Of a DNA stretch of 64,000 nucleotides, positions 48,603 to 57,827 are shown piece after piece. The notes beneath the pieces are model-generated. The model was not told the DNA's origin. It made no database searches and saw only the letters and a list, made by a program, of their open reading frames with translations. Position 1 is the stretch's first letter, and each line of letters starts with the position of its first letter. This DNA comes from Aliidiomarina sp. B3213 (GTDB taxonomy: Bacteria; Pseudomonadota; Gammaproteobacteria; Enterobacterales; Alteromonadaceae), in the NCBI RefSeq assembly GCF_003290085.1, contig NZ_QMKJ01000004.1:1-64000 (forward strand), given 5' to 3'. A program made the position numbers and the translations under genes.

Positions 48603-51600
48603 TTAGTTCTGCTCTTCAAAATAGAACGGCTGTCTAGGCTGTGCACTAGGCCCCATTTCCTGCATGGTTTCAGCGTCGAATAAACGTCCGTTCACCATGG
48701 TGTAAGTCACACGATCAGTCAGTCTAAAGTCGGTAAGAATGTCACCGTCAATCACCACGATGTCCGCTAACTTACCTTCTTCGATAGAACCAATCGCTTG
48801 GTCCATGCCTAAGTGCTCTGCAGCATCAATAGTAGCCGTGCGAAGTGCTTGCAGTGGGCTCATACCGCCTTGTTCCATCATCCAGATTTCCCAGTGCTGT
48901 GCTAAACCTTCACGCTGACCATGAGCACCCGCAGTTACACGTACACCTTCGGCTTGCAGCTCTGCTGCTCCACGCGCAATATTGAAGTGGTTATAGTGAT
49001 GTTCTGGTGCAATTTCACGGCGCATTGAGCGCGGACGTAAAATACGCTCTGGCACAAATTGAGACAACTTAGGATGTTCCCAAACATTAGTATGGGCATA
49101 CCAGTAGTGCTCACCCCAAATACCACCATAAGCAACACCTAGTGTAGGTGTATAAGCAGTTTCGGTTTGGCTCCAGAATTGCAACACGTCGTCATAAATT
49201 GTTTCTACTGGAATTGAGTGTTCAACAACTGTATGACCGTCGGCAATCATGCTCATATTGTGCTGGAACAATGAACCGCCTTCAGGCATAACCATCATGC
49301 CCATTTCGCGTGCCGCTTGCACAATTTGCTGACGCTGATCACGACGTGGCTGGTTGTAGCTTTTCACCGAGAATGCGCCTACCTTCTGCATTCTTTCTAA
49401 GTGGAAACGCGCGTCGTCCAGGCTATCTACGTGCGCTGTATATCCTGGGCCATTTGCACCATATAAAATAGTACCGGTCGAGAAGATACGCGGCCCAACA
49501 ATCATACCTGCACGTTGCATCTCACTTGCTGTGAAAATTTCAGACGTGTCATTCGACGGGTCATGAATCGTTGTTACACCGAACGTTAGGCCAGCATAAA
49601 GCTTCCAGTTTTGTTCAGGAATAATTTCATTCTCACCTTGCGGACCATGAGCGTGGGTATCGATAAGGCCAGGAATAATCGTTTGCCCTGACGCATCGAT
49701 CACGCGTGCGTTACTAGGAACACGTACTTCACCACGGCGACCGACCGCCTCAATACGATTCCCTGTTACTACAACAACACCATTCTCGACGATTTGGTTT
49801 TCACCCAGTTCGTCATTCATGGTTACAACACGACCACCTACAAACGCTACCGTTTGCTCTGGAACATAGGTTTCTTGCTCGAAGCCAATGTCTGTGCCGT
49901 CAGCTACCATTTCAATGTCGCTGTCACCCAACTCGAACATGCCACTTAAAGACGCGTTGTAGAGCTCTGGTCCAAGCGTCCAGTACAAGTGCAAGCTGTC
50001 GTTGGTCCAAGAAATGTCACCACCCGCTCTTTGAGACACGGTTTCAACCGGTAACTGGCGATCGTTTGGGCTAATGCTAATGGCATCACCACGCTCTACA
50101 AATGGAGTTACATGAACGCGGAAACGCTCTGCAAATGCCAAGTACTCACCATCTGGCGACACTTGATATTCAGTCGCATGAGACGAGGTATATAGCGTAC
50201 GGACATCATGCGTGTCCACATCGATGCTGCGAAGTTCAGGACCACTGCGACCATAACCAGAAACATAAACACGATCGTTACTGCTTCCGAAGTGAGGTTG
50301 ACTACCACTTCTTGCAATGCGCACTGGCTCTCCACCGTCAACAGCTAGGTGATAAACCCCATTGTTTATGCCGTAAGCAGGGTCTGTTAAGTAGCCGCCA
50401 CCAATTTTACGATACACCACAGACTCACCGTCTGGTGAAAATACAGGCTCAATAAACTTGCCAATGCCGGTATTCAATACGCGCTCATTGCCATTGCGCA
50501 AGTTACGCACAACAACCTGGCCTTGCTCTTGGTCGTCCCAAGTGGTGTAAACCAAATAACGGCCATCACGAGAGTAAGATGGGAATTGTTCAAACCTGTC
50601 AGTGCGCGAAGTTAAACGCTCCGGGGTACCGTTTGGTAAGTCACGAACGTACAAGTGACCTAAGGCTTCGTAAATTACTTGCTCACCATCTGGCGACACT
50701 TGTGCACTTCTAATCATGCGCACACGGAAAGACTCATCGTCGATTTCCTGCTGCGTACGAAGCGCTTGCTGTACCTGCTTAGTCGTATTTACTTCAAACG
50801 GTAAGGTGGTTACGTCTTGAGAGTCCACATCAATCTGGTGCAAGCCACCTTGTGCGTAAAACACAATCGAGTCGCTGTCATCGGTCCAGCCCATTGCCGG
50901 GTATACACCGTGAATCGCCCATGTCTCTTGCATATCACGGGTTAGATTGTCGTAAATTTCTGTTTGTTCACCCGTTTCTAGGTCGAACAAGTAAAGCTTA
51001 CTTTGGAAATCGTCACGCGCCACATACGCGATAAAACGCCCATCAGGCGAAGGTGTTGGGCGAACCGCACCACCATGACCAGTAATGATTGTTTCAATTT
51101 CACCAGTTTCTAACTCGTAACGCTTAATCGAGTAAATACCGCTTACTGAGTCTTTTGAATATTCAAAAATAGGACCTGGCGTGTCGTCTTGTGAGAAGTA
51201 CACATATTTGCCGTCGTGACTAAATGCAGGTTCGCCTAGGTCTTTCTGGTCATTCGGGCGTGCAGTAAGCATTACACCTGTACCACCGCTACGGTGATAC
51301 ATCCAAATCTCACCCGCGCCCAATGAGCGGCGAGCCGTAAAGTGCTTACGCGCAACTATGTACTGGCCGTCTGGGCTCCAAGAAGGGCTATTCAACAAGC
51401 GGAAGCTTTCATTAGTTACTGCCCAAGCTTCTGAGCCGTCCGCGGTCATAATCCAAATGTTGTCGCCGCCGTTCTCGTCAGACGTGAAGGCAATATATTC
51501 ACCGTCTGGGCTGTATGTTGGCTGCATATGCCAAGCAATACCACCGCGCAGTAATTCGGCTTCTCCGCCACCTGCTGGCATACGGTAAATGTCACCCAAC

Positions 51601-51803
51601 ATATCGAATACTACCCACTCGCCGTTCGGGCTAACGTCGACACTCATCCATGTACCTTCGTCGGTATTAATACTTACCGACTGAAATTCGCCCATAGGAT
51701 TAGTTACCGACCAACCTTCAGACTCTTCAGCTGTTGCGCTCAAAGGAGCCAACATACTCGAAGCAACCGTTAATGCGGTTAACCACTGCAATTTATGTTT
51801 CAT
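48603..51803 (-). CDS. Secreted TolB-type propeller fused to an amidohydrolase
   Basis: A 1066-residue exported protein. A signal peptide (about 1-25) precedes some 630 residues of PD40/TolB-like repeats with recurring YSPDGEYIAF-type phrases, then an amidohydrolase domain (about 655-1045). Metal-site residues are visible in GLIDTHAHGPQ, SVKSYNQP and VVEHSIP, and the domain ends with GSIEEGKLADIVVIDGD. The architecture is known in several marine bacteria; the propeller may select peptides or amides. It is monocistronic, with its own terminator and a 118-bp spacer from the GntP-type permease gene. Confidence 0.88.
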   Translation of the reverse strand: MKHKLQWLTALTVASSMLAPLSATAEESEGWSVTNPMGEFQSVSINTDEGTWMSVDVSPNGEWVVFDMLGDIYRMPAGGGEAELLRGGIAWHMQPTYSPDGEYIAFTSDENGGDNIWIMTADGSEAWAVTNESFRLLNSPSWSPDGQYIVARKHFTARRSLGAGEIWMYHRSGGTGVMLTARPNDQKDLGEPAFSHDGKYVYFSQDDTPGPIFEYSKDSVSGIYSIKRYELETGEIETIITGHGGAVRPTPSPDGRFIAYVARDDFQSKLYLFDLETGEQTEIYDNLTRDMQETWAIHGVYPAMGWTDDSDSIVFYAQGGLHQIDVDSQDVTTLPFEVNTTKQVQQALRTQQEIDDESFRVRMIRSAQVSPDGEQVIYEALGHLYVRDLPNGTPERLTSRTDRFEQFPSYSRDGRYLVYTTWDDQEQGQVVVRNLRNGNERVLNTGIGKFIEPVFSPDGESVVYRKIGGGYLTDPAYGINNGVYHLAVDGGEPVRIARSGSQPHFGSSNDRVYVSGYGRSGPELRSIDVDTHDVRTLYTSSHATEYQVSPDGEYLAFAERFRVHVTPFVERGDAISISPNDRQLPVETVSQRAGGDISWTNDSLHLYWTLGPELYNASLSGMFELGDSDIEMVADGTDIGFEQETYVPEQTVAFVGGRVVTMNDELGENQIVENGVVVVTGNRIEAVGRRGEVRVPSNARVIDASGQTIIPGLIDTHAHGPQGENEIIPEQNWKLYAGLTFGVTTIHDPSNDTSEIFTASEMQRAGMIVGPRIFSTGTILYGANGPGYTAHVDSLDDARFHLERMQKVGAFSVKSYNQPRRDQRQQIVQAAREMGMMVMPEGGSLFQHNMSMIADGHTVVEHSIPVETIYDDVLQFWSQTETAYTPTLGVAYGGIWGEHYWYAHTNVWEHPKLSQFVPERILRPRSMRREIAPEHHYNHFNIARGAAELQAEGVRVTAGAHGQREGLAQHWEIWMMEQGGMSPLQALRTATIDAAEHLGMDQAIGSIEEGKLADIVVIDGDILTDFRLTDRVTYTMVNGRLFDAETMQEMGPSAQPRQPFYFEEQN

Positions 51804-51921
51804 AATTACGTTCCACTTGTTGTTTGTACCTCGGTTGTAAGCAATCTCTTGTTCTATGTCTAGCGATGCTCGGCAAACCGAAGTGAGAACACGACCAATG
51901 TTCGTTTGCTAGGCTTCAAGC

Positions 51922-53280
51922 CTAATAAAGAAATAGTGCCAAAGCTACCGCAACCAATGCAGCGATCATGGGGATAATCACCGTTACCACAAATACATCT
52001 TTGTAAGCTTCTTTGTGGGTTAAGCCCATGAGCGTAAATAAGGCAATAACGGCCCCAGAGTGCGGTAAGCTGTCTAAGCCACCTGCGGCTAGATTCGCAA
52101 TACGGTGAAGCATTTCAGGTGACACGCCCGCCGCAAGGTATGACTCTGCCAAACTAGACATAAAGATTTGCAAACCGCCAGAAGCGGAAGCGGTAATACC
52201 TGAGATTAAGTTCGCCGAAATGAACACAGAAACCAGAGGTTCTAACGGCAAGCCTAGTAGCCATTCGGCAAATGCGCTAAAGCCAGGTGTTTGAATAACC
52301 ACGCCACCAAAGCCTATTACGGCAGCAGTGTTAATAAGCGGCATAATCGCGTCGTTCGCGCCTTCACCTGCGGCAACGCTAAATACTTTGCGCACGTCGG
52401 GAAACAGCACGAAACAAGTAAACGCTCCAAGCAACAAAGCAAAGCTTGCCCATAAAATAGGATTGGTGTTAGCGAAGCCTATCCACGAACTTTCTATGCT
52501 GGCCATCATTAGAAGGCGAGGAACAAGAATACTGCCTAGTACCACAATAATAGGAAGGATAGCTAATCCCCAAGGCACAATAGCTTTGTCCGTTTCAGCA
52601 AGTTTGCGCATTTGCTCGTCTTTGTCGGTAGCTTGGTAACCTTCGCCCTGTTGCGTTGCAACCTTCCAACGCCATTGTAAATACCACATACCTAAGCCAA
52701 TCATTACGGCACTAGCCACTAAGCCCACAGCTGCGCCAGCAAATAAGTCGGTACCTAAAGAGCGCGCACCAATTACATTATGAATAGAGGGCGTACCAGG
52801 CATTGCAGTCATGGTAAATGTGCCTGCGCCTAACGCAATGGCTGCTGCGTATAAACGACGAGGAATATTGGCTTCTTTCATCAGTGTTACGCCAATGGGA
52901 TACATAGTGAACATCACTACAAACACCACTACGCCGCCATACGTTAATACTGCACACACCAGCATAGCCACCCATAACGCACGCTCAGCACCCAGCCACT
53001 GAGTTACCGTGACCGCGACACTTTGTGCAGCTCGGCTGGCCGCCATAATGCGACCAAATATAGCCCCACATAAAAATAATAAGAGGAAGTTCCCTGCGAA
53101 TGAGAATGCCCCGGAAGCGCCAAAAGGAAAGTACTGCAGGTAAATGTCGTTGAAACTCATGGCATTGGTTAAGCCAATAACGCCGACAGATATGAGTACG
53201 GCGAGCAAAATATTCATGCCACGAAGGGCCAAACCAATAAGTAATGCTAAACCTACAACTAAACCTAAATTACCGAGCAT
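51922..53280 (-). CDS. GntP-family permease
   Basis: A 452-residue inner membrane transporter with about twelve helices. The Gly-rich N-terminus LGLVVGLALLIGLALRG, TAMPGTPSIHNVIGA and the C-terminal LAAGGLDSLPHSGAVIALF fit the gluconate/hydroxybutyrate (GntP) group. The substrate is unknown; hydroxy acids or short acids are usual. It follows the UMF1-type gene by 19 bp and is the last gene of that string. No convincing terminator follows, only a 15-bp dyad at the stop codon. Confidence 0.82.
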   Translation of the reverse strand: MLGNLGLVVGLALLIGLALRGMNILLAVLISVGVIGLTNAMSFNDIYLQYFPFGASGAFSFAGNFLLLFLCGAIFGRIMAASRAAQSVAVTVTQWLGAERALWVAMLVCAVLTYGGVVVFVVMFTMYPIGVTLMKEANIPRRLYAAAIALGAGTFTMTAMPGTPSIHNVIGARSLGTDLFAGAAVGLVASAVMIGLGMWYLQWRWKVATQQGEGYQATDKDEQMRKLAETDKAIVPWGLAILPIIVVLGSILVPRLLMMASIESSWIGFANTNPILWASFALLLGAFTCFVLFPDVRKVFSVAAGEGANDAIMPLINTAAVIGFGGVVIQTPGFSAFAEWLLGLPLEPLVSVFISANLISGITASASGGLQIFMSSLAESYLAAGVSPEMLHRIANLAAGGLDSLPHSGAVIALFTLMGLTHKEAYKDVFVVTVIIPMIAALVAVALALFLY

Positions 53281-53299
53281 AACGCCCCCTCATTTATTT

Positions 53300-54601
53300 T
53301 TATTGTGTCGTTTCGTTGTGTTGCGTGCTCGGACTCAGTGAGACACGGGTTAAAAGTAAGCCACCTAATATGAAGAAAATAATAACAAGTAGCAAAGCAT
53401 ACTGACGGGACAGTAAGTCGCTAACTACGCCGAACGAGGCTGCAAGCAACATGGCTACACGGTTCATGCTTCCCCAAAGACCGAACGCAATTCCTTCTTG
53501 TCCCTGCTTGCAAATAAGCCCCACCACAGAACGGCTAGAGGCTTGAATAGAACCAATCCCGGTGCCAGCTAAAAGCGCAATACCCAAGAAGATATGCTTC
53601 ACCGACATGCCGGTCATGGCACTTAAGTCACGAATGCTAAAAATGCCAAAAATAGCCACAATCCAAATAGCAATCACCACAAAAAGCACTCTTCTGGCGC
53701 CCCAATACCGCTCGAAAAAGCCAAATAGTAGAGCGCCCACTAAAGCACTGAATTGTGTTGCTAAAAACACAGAAACCAAGTCCCCTTGCGTTAGGTTCAG
53801 TTCTCCGGTGCTGTAAATACCAATGAATTTCACCACTACCTGAACGCCTGCCATATAAAAAATAAAAGCAGCAAAGAAACGGAAAAGTAGGGGTTGGTTT
53901 TTCGCGTGGCGCAAAAACTGAAGGCTGGTATACCACGGCTGTATATGGCTAGCCGATTTACGTTTTCTGTCTTTAACCAGCATAAACGTGGGTAGCGCGA
54001 CTACCAGGAAATATATAGATATCGCAATCATTGCCCACTGATGCTGTGAAACATAAAGCGAAGTGTCTGTTTCTGGATCAGCTCGAATCATCAGTACCGA
54101 AACCATAACCATACTGACAAAACCACCGAGGTAGCCTAACCCCCAACCTAACCCTGAAACTATGCCCATATGCTCCTTTTTGGCCAAATCAGGCAGGAAT
54201 GACGACACGATAGACTCGCCCAACATCCATGCGGTGTTCGACACCAAAATAATGGCGATAGCCCAGTAAATATCACCTGGGCTTACCCAGAACAATAGGC
54301 TGGTAAATAAGGCGCAAATACCTGTAGCCCACGCTAACAGCGTCTTTTTTGATTTACCTTGGTCTATCCAGTGTCCAGCCATCGGAGAGAGAATCATCGC
54401 CACCAGAGTAGAACCTAAAATGGCAACCGACCAATAAGCGTCTCGCCAGTTGCTTGTTTCCGGGACGATGTAATTGACAAAAAAGGCAGAATAAACAAAG
54501 GAGATAACAATAGTGGTGTATGCCTGGTTGGCAACGTCGTACATTGCCCAGCCCCATAACTCGCGTTTCCTTGCCGTTTTCTCTACTCCTTGTGAAGGCA
54601 T
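53300..54601 (-). CDS. MFS transporter of the UMF1 (Atg22-like) family
   Basis: A 433-residue protein with about twelve membrane helices. The N-terminal WGWAMYDVANQAYTTIVISFVY is the signature of UMF1 transporters, relatives of the fungal vacuolar amino acid effluxer Atg22. Function in bacteria is not established; amino acid or peptide efflux is a guess from the relatives. Its ATG overlaps the stop of the upstream gene in a TAATG junction. Confidence 0.87.
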   Translation of the reverse strand: MPSQGVEKTARKRELWGWAMYDVANQAYTTIVISFVYSAFFVNYIVPETSNWRDAYWSVAILGSTLVAMILSPMAGHWIDQGKSKKTLLAWATGICALFTSLLFWVSPGDIYWAIAIILVSNTAWMLGESIVSSFLPDLAKKEHMGIVSGLGWGLGYLGGFVSMVMVSVLMIRADPETDTSLYVSQHQWAMIAISIYFLVVALPTFMLVKDRKRKSASHIQPWYTSLQFLRHAKNQPLLFRFFAAFIFYMAGVQVVVKFIGIYSTGELNLTQGDLVSVFLATQFSALVGALLFGFFERYWGARRVLFVVIAIWIVAIFGIFSIRDLSAMTGMSVKHIFLGIALLAGTGIGSIQASSRSVVGLICKQGQEGIAFGLWGSMNRVAMLLAASFGVVSDLLSRQYALLLVIIFFILGGLLLTRVSLSPSTQHNETTQ

Positions 54602-55956
54602 TAGGCGCTTTCCTCAACACTTAAAATGCGCGAGTAATTCATAATTACTTTCCAGCGCTTAACCACCACCTTTTTGTCGCCCACTTGCTCGCGGCAAACA
54701 AGGTTAAACACATAACGCCGTTCAATGTCTTCACTCACTACCTCGCCTTCGGCTTCACTGTATAGCCTGTAAGTACTTTGGTTCATCAGCGGCTGTAACA
54801 ACGACATGTCTATTTCGATGGTTTCACGTGCGCCAGCATACCCACTGAGAAAGCGCGCTGGCAGCATGCGTGAATAACTGCGAAACCAAACCACGGTTTC
54901 TTCACGTTGAGGTGTTACAGAGCGTCGCGCATTTTGAAGTGCAACAGGCAAGTCTTCGTAGCGTTTATAGTCGAACCACTCCAAAGCTTTACCTATGGTT
55001 TCATCTGAATTTACGTCTACAAATTGGTATCGCCACTTGGGTCTGCCGCGGCGCAGCCAGCCCCAAAGTTTTTGTTGGATGTCTTCACGAAACAATTCAC
55101 GCATTCCGTAGAAGAACGCCAAAGCAATAATAAATATGGCTGTAAGGTCGCCGATCGCCTCACGCGCGGTAAGAATGGAAAACGACGCCGCCGACATGAG
55201 CACAGCCGCAACACCTGCTCGCACAGCCTTTTGCTCGGTGTTGCCTAACTCGGTACCGATACGACGCATAGAGACAGGGTATTCAATTAATCGGCGCAAT
55301 AGCCGCATTTTATTGGAAAGACGAGTACCGTCTTGGTTTAGCTTTTCACCGTTATATCGGTATTCCTCTCGATACTTCGCTTCACGGCGAGCAATGCGAA
55401 GCAACAACTCTTTCATATCTTTTTCGTCGTCGGCAAAAGTCATTTCTGCCGCAAGCTTCAACATTTGTTGCTCTGTAAACCAAGACAAGTAGTTATCAAT
55501 GTTCACGAAGTACAAAGAAATCGTGCTGTCTTGCGGACGGTTCCGGCGTAGGCGGCGCAGAATTGTGGCACTAAGCTCCACCAGTTCACCCAGCTCTTCA
55601 CGTAGGTTTTCGGGTGCGTCGCTTTGCAGTTTACGAACCGCCTGCTCCATTGCAGTTACATATTGGTAACCATATAAGCTCAAGCTCACTCGATATTGAG
55701 GATCTGGGCGGTCTTGGGTTTTTGCTAGGCGCTGAGCTAGCCGGCTTTTCACTAGAGGCTCTAGTGAAGCGGTACTTTGGTAAGTTCTCCGTATTTGAAT
55801 ACCTTGCTGGTAAAAGCTCTTCTCGTCTAAAAAGGAAGGTGTCAGGCCAAGTTCACCAGGGACAAAAAGACAAGCGTCGAAACTGTGTTGGGGATAGTCC
55901 CCTAACTCACGGGTTATTCTTAAGTGAAAGCTGTCTTTTAAATCAACGGTGATCAA
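54601..55956 (-). CDS. Unrecognised membrane protein, coupled to the UMF1 transporter
   Basis: A 451-residue protein I cannot assign. Residues 1-260 are soluble, charged and mostly helical with many Arg/Glu pairs; two adjacent membrane helices lie at about 266-300 (VRAGVAAVLMSAASFSIL and AIFIIALAFFYGM); residues 310-451 look mixed alpha/beta. The N- and C-terminal parts would both face the cytoplasm. No nucleotide-binding or protease motif was seen. It overlaps the transporter start by one base and follows the VC0807-type gene by 30 bp. Confidence 0.6.
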   Translation of the reverse strand: MITVDLKDSFHLRITRELGDYPQHSFDACLFVPGELGLTPSFLDEKSFYQQGIQIRRTYQSTASLEPLVKSRLAQRLAKTQDRPDPQYRVSLSLYGYQYVTAMEQAVRKLQSDAPENLREELGELVELSATILRRLRRNRPQDSTISLYFVNIDNYLSWFTEQQMLKLAAEMTFADDEKDMKELLLRIARREAKYREEYRYNGEKLNQDGTRLSNKMRLLRRLIEYPVSMRRIGTELGNTEQKAVRAGVAAVLMSAASFSILTAREAIGDLTAIFIIALAFFYGMRELFREDIQQKLWGWLRRGRPKWRYQFVDVNSDETIGKALEWFDYKRYEDLPVALQNARRSVTPQREETVVWFRSYSRMLPARFLSGYAGARETIEIDMSLLQPLMNQSTYRLYSEAEGEVVSEDIERRYVFNLVCREQVGDKKVVVKRWKVIMNYSRILSVEESA

Positions 55957-55986
55957 TCACAACTCCTTTTTTATTATTCCAACGCG

Positions 55987-56694
55987 CTATTCTAATTCAA
56001 TAAAGCTCTCTACCGACTCACCAGTAAGCTTATACATTTTCCAGAATAAATAGATAATAGCGCCAAGTAAAATAACCATGGTTGGCAATACAATTACCGG
56101 AATACTTAACGCAGTAAGCTTACCCAGTTCTTGATTGAACGCTTCGGTTCCGGTTGGGCTCACGACAATAGACTTCGCCAAGATGTAGTTTACTGAAGAT
56201 GAAAATGCGAACGAAACCACAATGCCATAGCCTGCTCGAACAATAGCTTTCTCGAACTCCGCTAATTGACCATTTTCAGCTAATGCCTTATTCAGTTTTT
56301 CATGATCAAAAATAGAAGGGTTAAGCAAAAGCTTACGTACTACAGAGTAGCGCGTGTACAAGCTAACCCATACCGCTATACCAATAATGGCGGGTACAGT
56401 AGCTTCTTTTATGGCAATGTATTTAGTGTCTAGCTCTAACAAACCAATACCACCGGTCAACAAAACACTCACCAAGCCCAAGATAGCGAAGAAGTTCACA
56501 TGGCGGTTAGAAAGCAGGTCCCAACTACCATAAATAAAAGGAAAAGCGAGCGCCACAACCAATGCCCAAACAGAACCAAGCTGTTCATCTCCGCTTAATT
56601 TCATTAAGATAAGGGCCGGAACAGCCACCGTAATCAACAGCTCGACAAGCGTGCCTGGAGACTTTCGTTCGCGTTCAGTGACTGCTTGATTCAT
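55987..56694 (-). CDS. VC0807-family membrane protein
   Basis: A 235-residue integral membrane protein with about six helices, resembling the VC0807 / septation-protein-A-like family: ALVVALAFPFIYGSWDLL, VNFFAILGLVSVLLTGGIGLL and AIKEATVPAIIGIAVW are characteristic. The role is unknown. The frame extends to 56754, but the ATG at 56694 (MNQAVTERE) gives the usual short cytoplasmic N-terminus. It begins the four-gene string down to the GntP-type permease and is divergent from the M28 peptidase gene. Confidence 0.78.
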   Translation of the reverse strand: MNQAVTERERKSPGTLVELLITVAVPALILMKLSGDEQLGSVWALVVALAFPFIYGSWDLLSNRHVNFFAILGLVSVLLTGGIGLLELDTKYIAIKEATVPAIIGIAVWVSLYTRYSVVRKLLLNPSIFDHEKLNKALAENGQLAEFEKAIVRAGYGIVVSFAFSSSVNYILAKSIVVSPTGTEAFNQELGKLTALSIPVIVLPTMVILLGAIIYLFWKMYKLTGESVESFIELE

Positions 56695-56797
56695 TATACT
56701 CTCTTGGTTTGTTTCAATGGCTTTTATACTAAGGTTTTCGAACGTATTTACCAAGCAGAGTTGTTCGAAATATCACTGTTTTTTTAAGGAGTTTTCA

Positions 56798-57808
56798 GTG
56801 CGCCGCAACCTCAAATTTATTATTGCTCTTATTATCGGTTTATCTGTGGCAGCACTACTTGGAAAATTTGCATGGTCGAAGTATGTCGACCATCTTACCG
56901 CTAAAGAGCAATTGCGGGTGGAAAGCCTAATCGCTGCCGCAGAACCAGCTAAGCGTCCCAATCGCATTAACGCTGAAACTTTAATTGCCGACATTCGTTG
57001 GTTATCTCATGACGACAGGCAAGGTCGCGCCCCAGATACCGAGGGCGGAATAGCCGCACGCAATTTCATTATAGAGCGCTTCAACGCACTACAACTTACA
57101 CCGGCGGGTACTGAAAACTTTGAGCATGCGTTCACGGTTCCAGACAACAAAACAGCCGTTAATGTGTTAGCCCGCATTGAAGGGCAGCAACCGAGCTTAC
57201 GTACTATTGTAATAACAGCTCATTACGATCATGTCGGTGTACATGAAGGTCGAATATACAACGGTGCAGACGACAACGCCTCTGGCACAGCTACTTTGCT
57301 GGCAATCGCCGAATACCTATCCGAGCACCAACCGCAGCACAATGTTCTGCTTGCAGCCCTTGATGCGGAAGAAAATGGTTTGCGCGGCGCAAAAGCTTTA
57401 TTCGAGACTGGGTTATTAACTCCAGACGCTATAGCCTTTAACTTAAACCTAGACATGTTAAGCCGTGACACCGACAACTTATTGTTCGCGGTGGGCAGCT
57501 ACCACACCCCGTGGCTGGTACCCCTTATTGACCGAGCTCAAGCTGAAAGCGCGGTGAAGCTTATTGCGGCGTACGACAGACCACGTTCAGAAGCAGGTGA
57601 CACCCCTGACTGGACAACAGCGTCAGATCACGCGCCGTTTCATTTACGAGGCATTCCATTTATCTATTTAGGGGTGCCGGATCACCCCGACTACCACCAA
57701 CCCACTGACACTTTTGAGAACGTAGACATTGATTTTTTCCATGCAAGCGCCGAAACTGCACTTAGTGTCTTTAAAGTGGTAGACCTTGTTCTAGCAGAAA
57801 AAGAATAA
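56798..57808 (+). CDS. M28-family metallopeptidase
   Basis: A 336-residue aminopeptidase-like enzyme with an N-terminal membrane anchor or uncleaved signal (about 5-25). The di-zinc ligands are complete: TAHYDH, GADDNASG, DAEENGLRG, LDMLS and the final His in SDHAPF. It likely trims peptides in the periplasm. The start is a GTG at 56798 with AAGGAG six bases upstream; the longer frame from 56717 is unsupported. It is followed after 19 bp by the serine hydrolase gene, probably an operon. Confidence 0.88.
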   Translation: MRRNLKFIIALIIGLSVAALLGKFAWSKYVDHLTAKEQLRVESLIAAAEPAKRPNRINAETLIADIRWLSHDDRQGRAPDTEGGIAARNFIIERFNALQLTPAGTENFEHAFTVPDNKTAVNVLARIEGQQPSLRTIVITAHYDHVGVHEGRIYNGADDNASGTATLLAIAEYLSEHQPQHNVLLAALDAEENGLRGAKALFETGLLTPDAIAFNLNLDMLSRDTDNLLFAVGSYHTPWLVPLIDRAQAESAVKLIAAYDRPRSEAGDTPDWTTASDHAPFHLRGIPFIYLGVPDHPDYHQPTDTFENVDIDFFHASAETALSVFKVVDLVLAEKE

Positions 57809-57827
57809 CAACGAGCCTAGTTAAACA

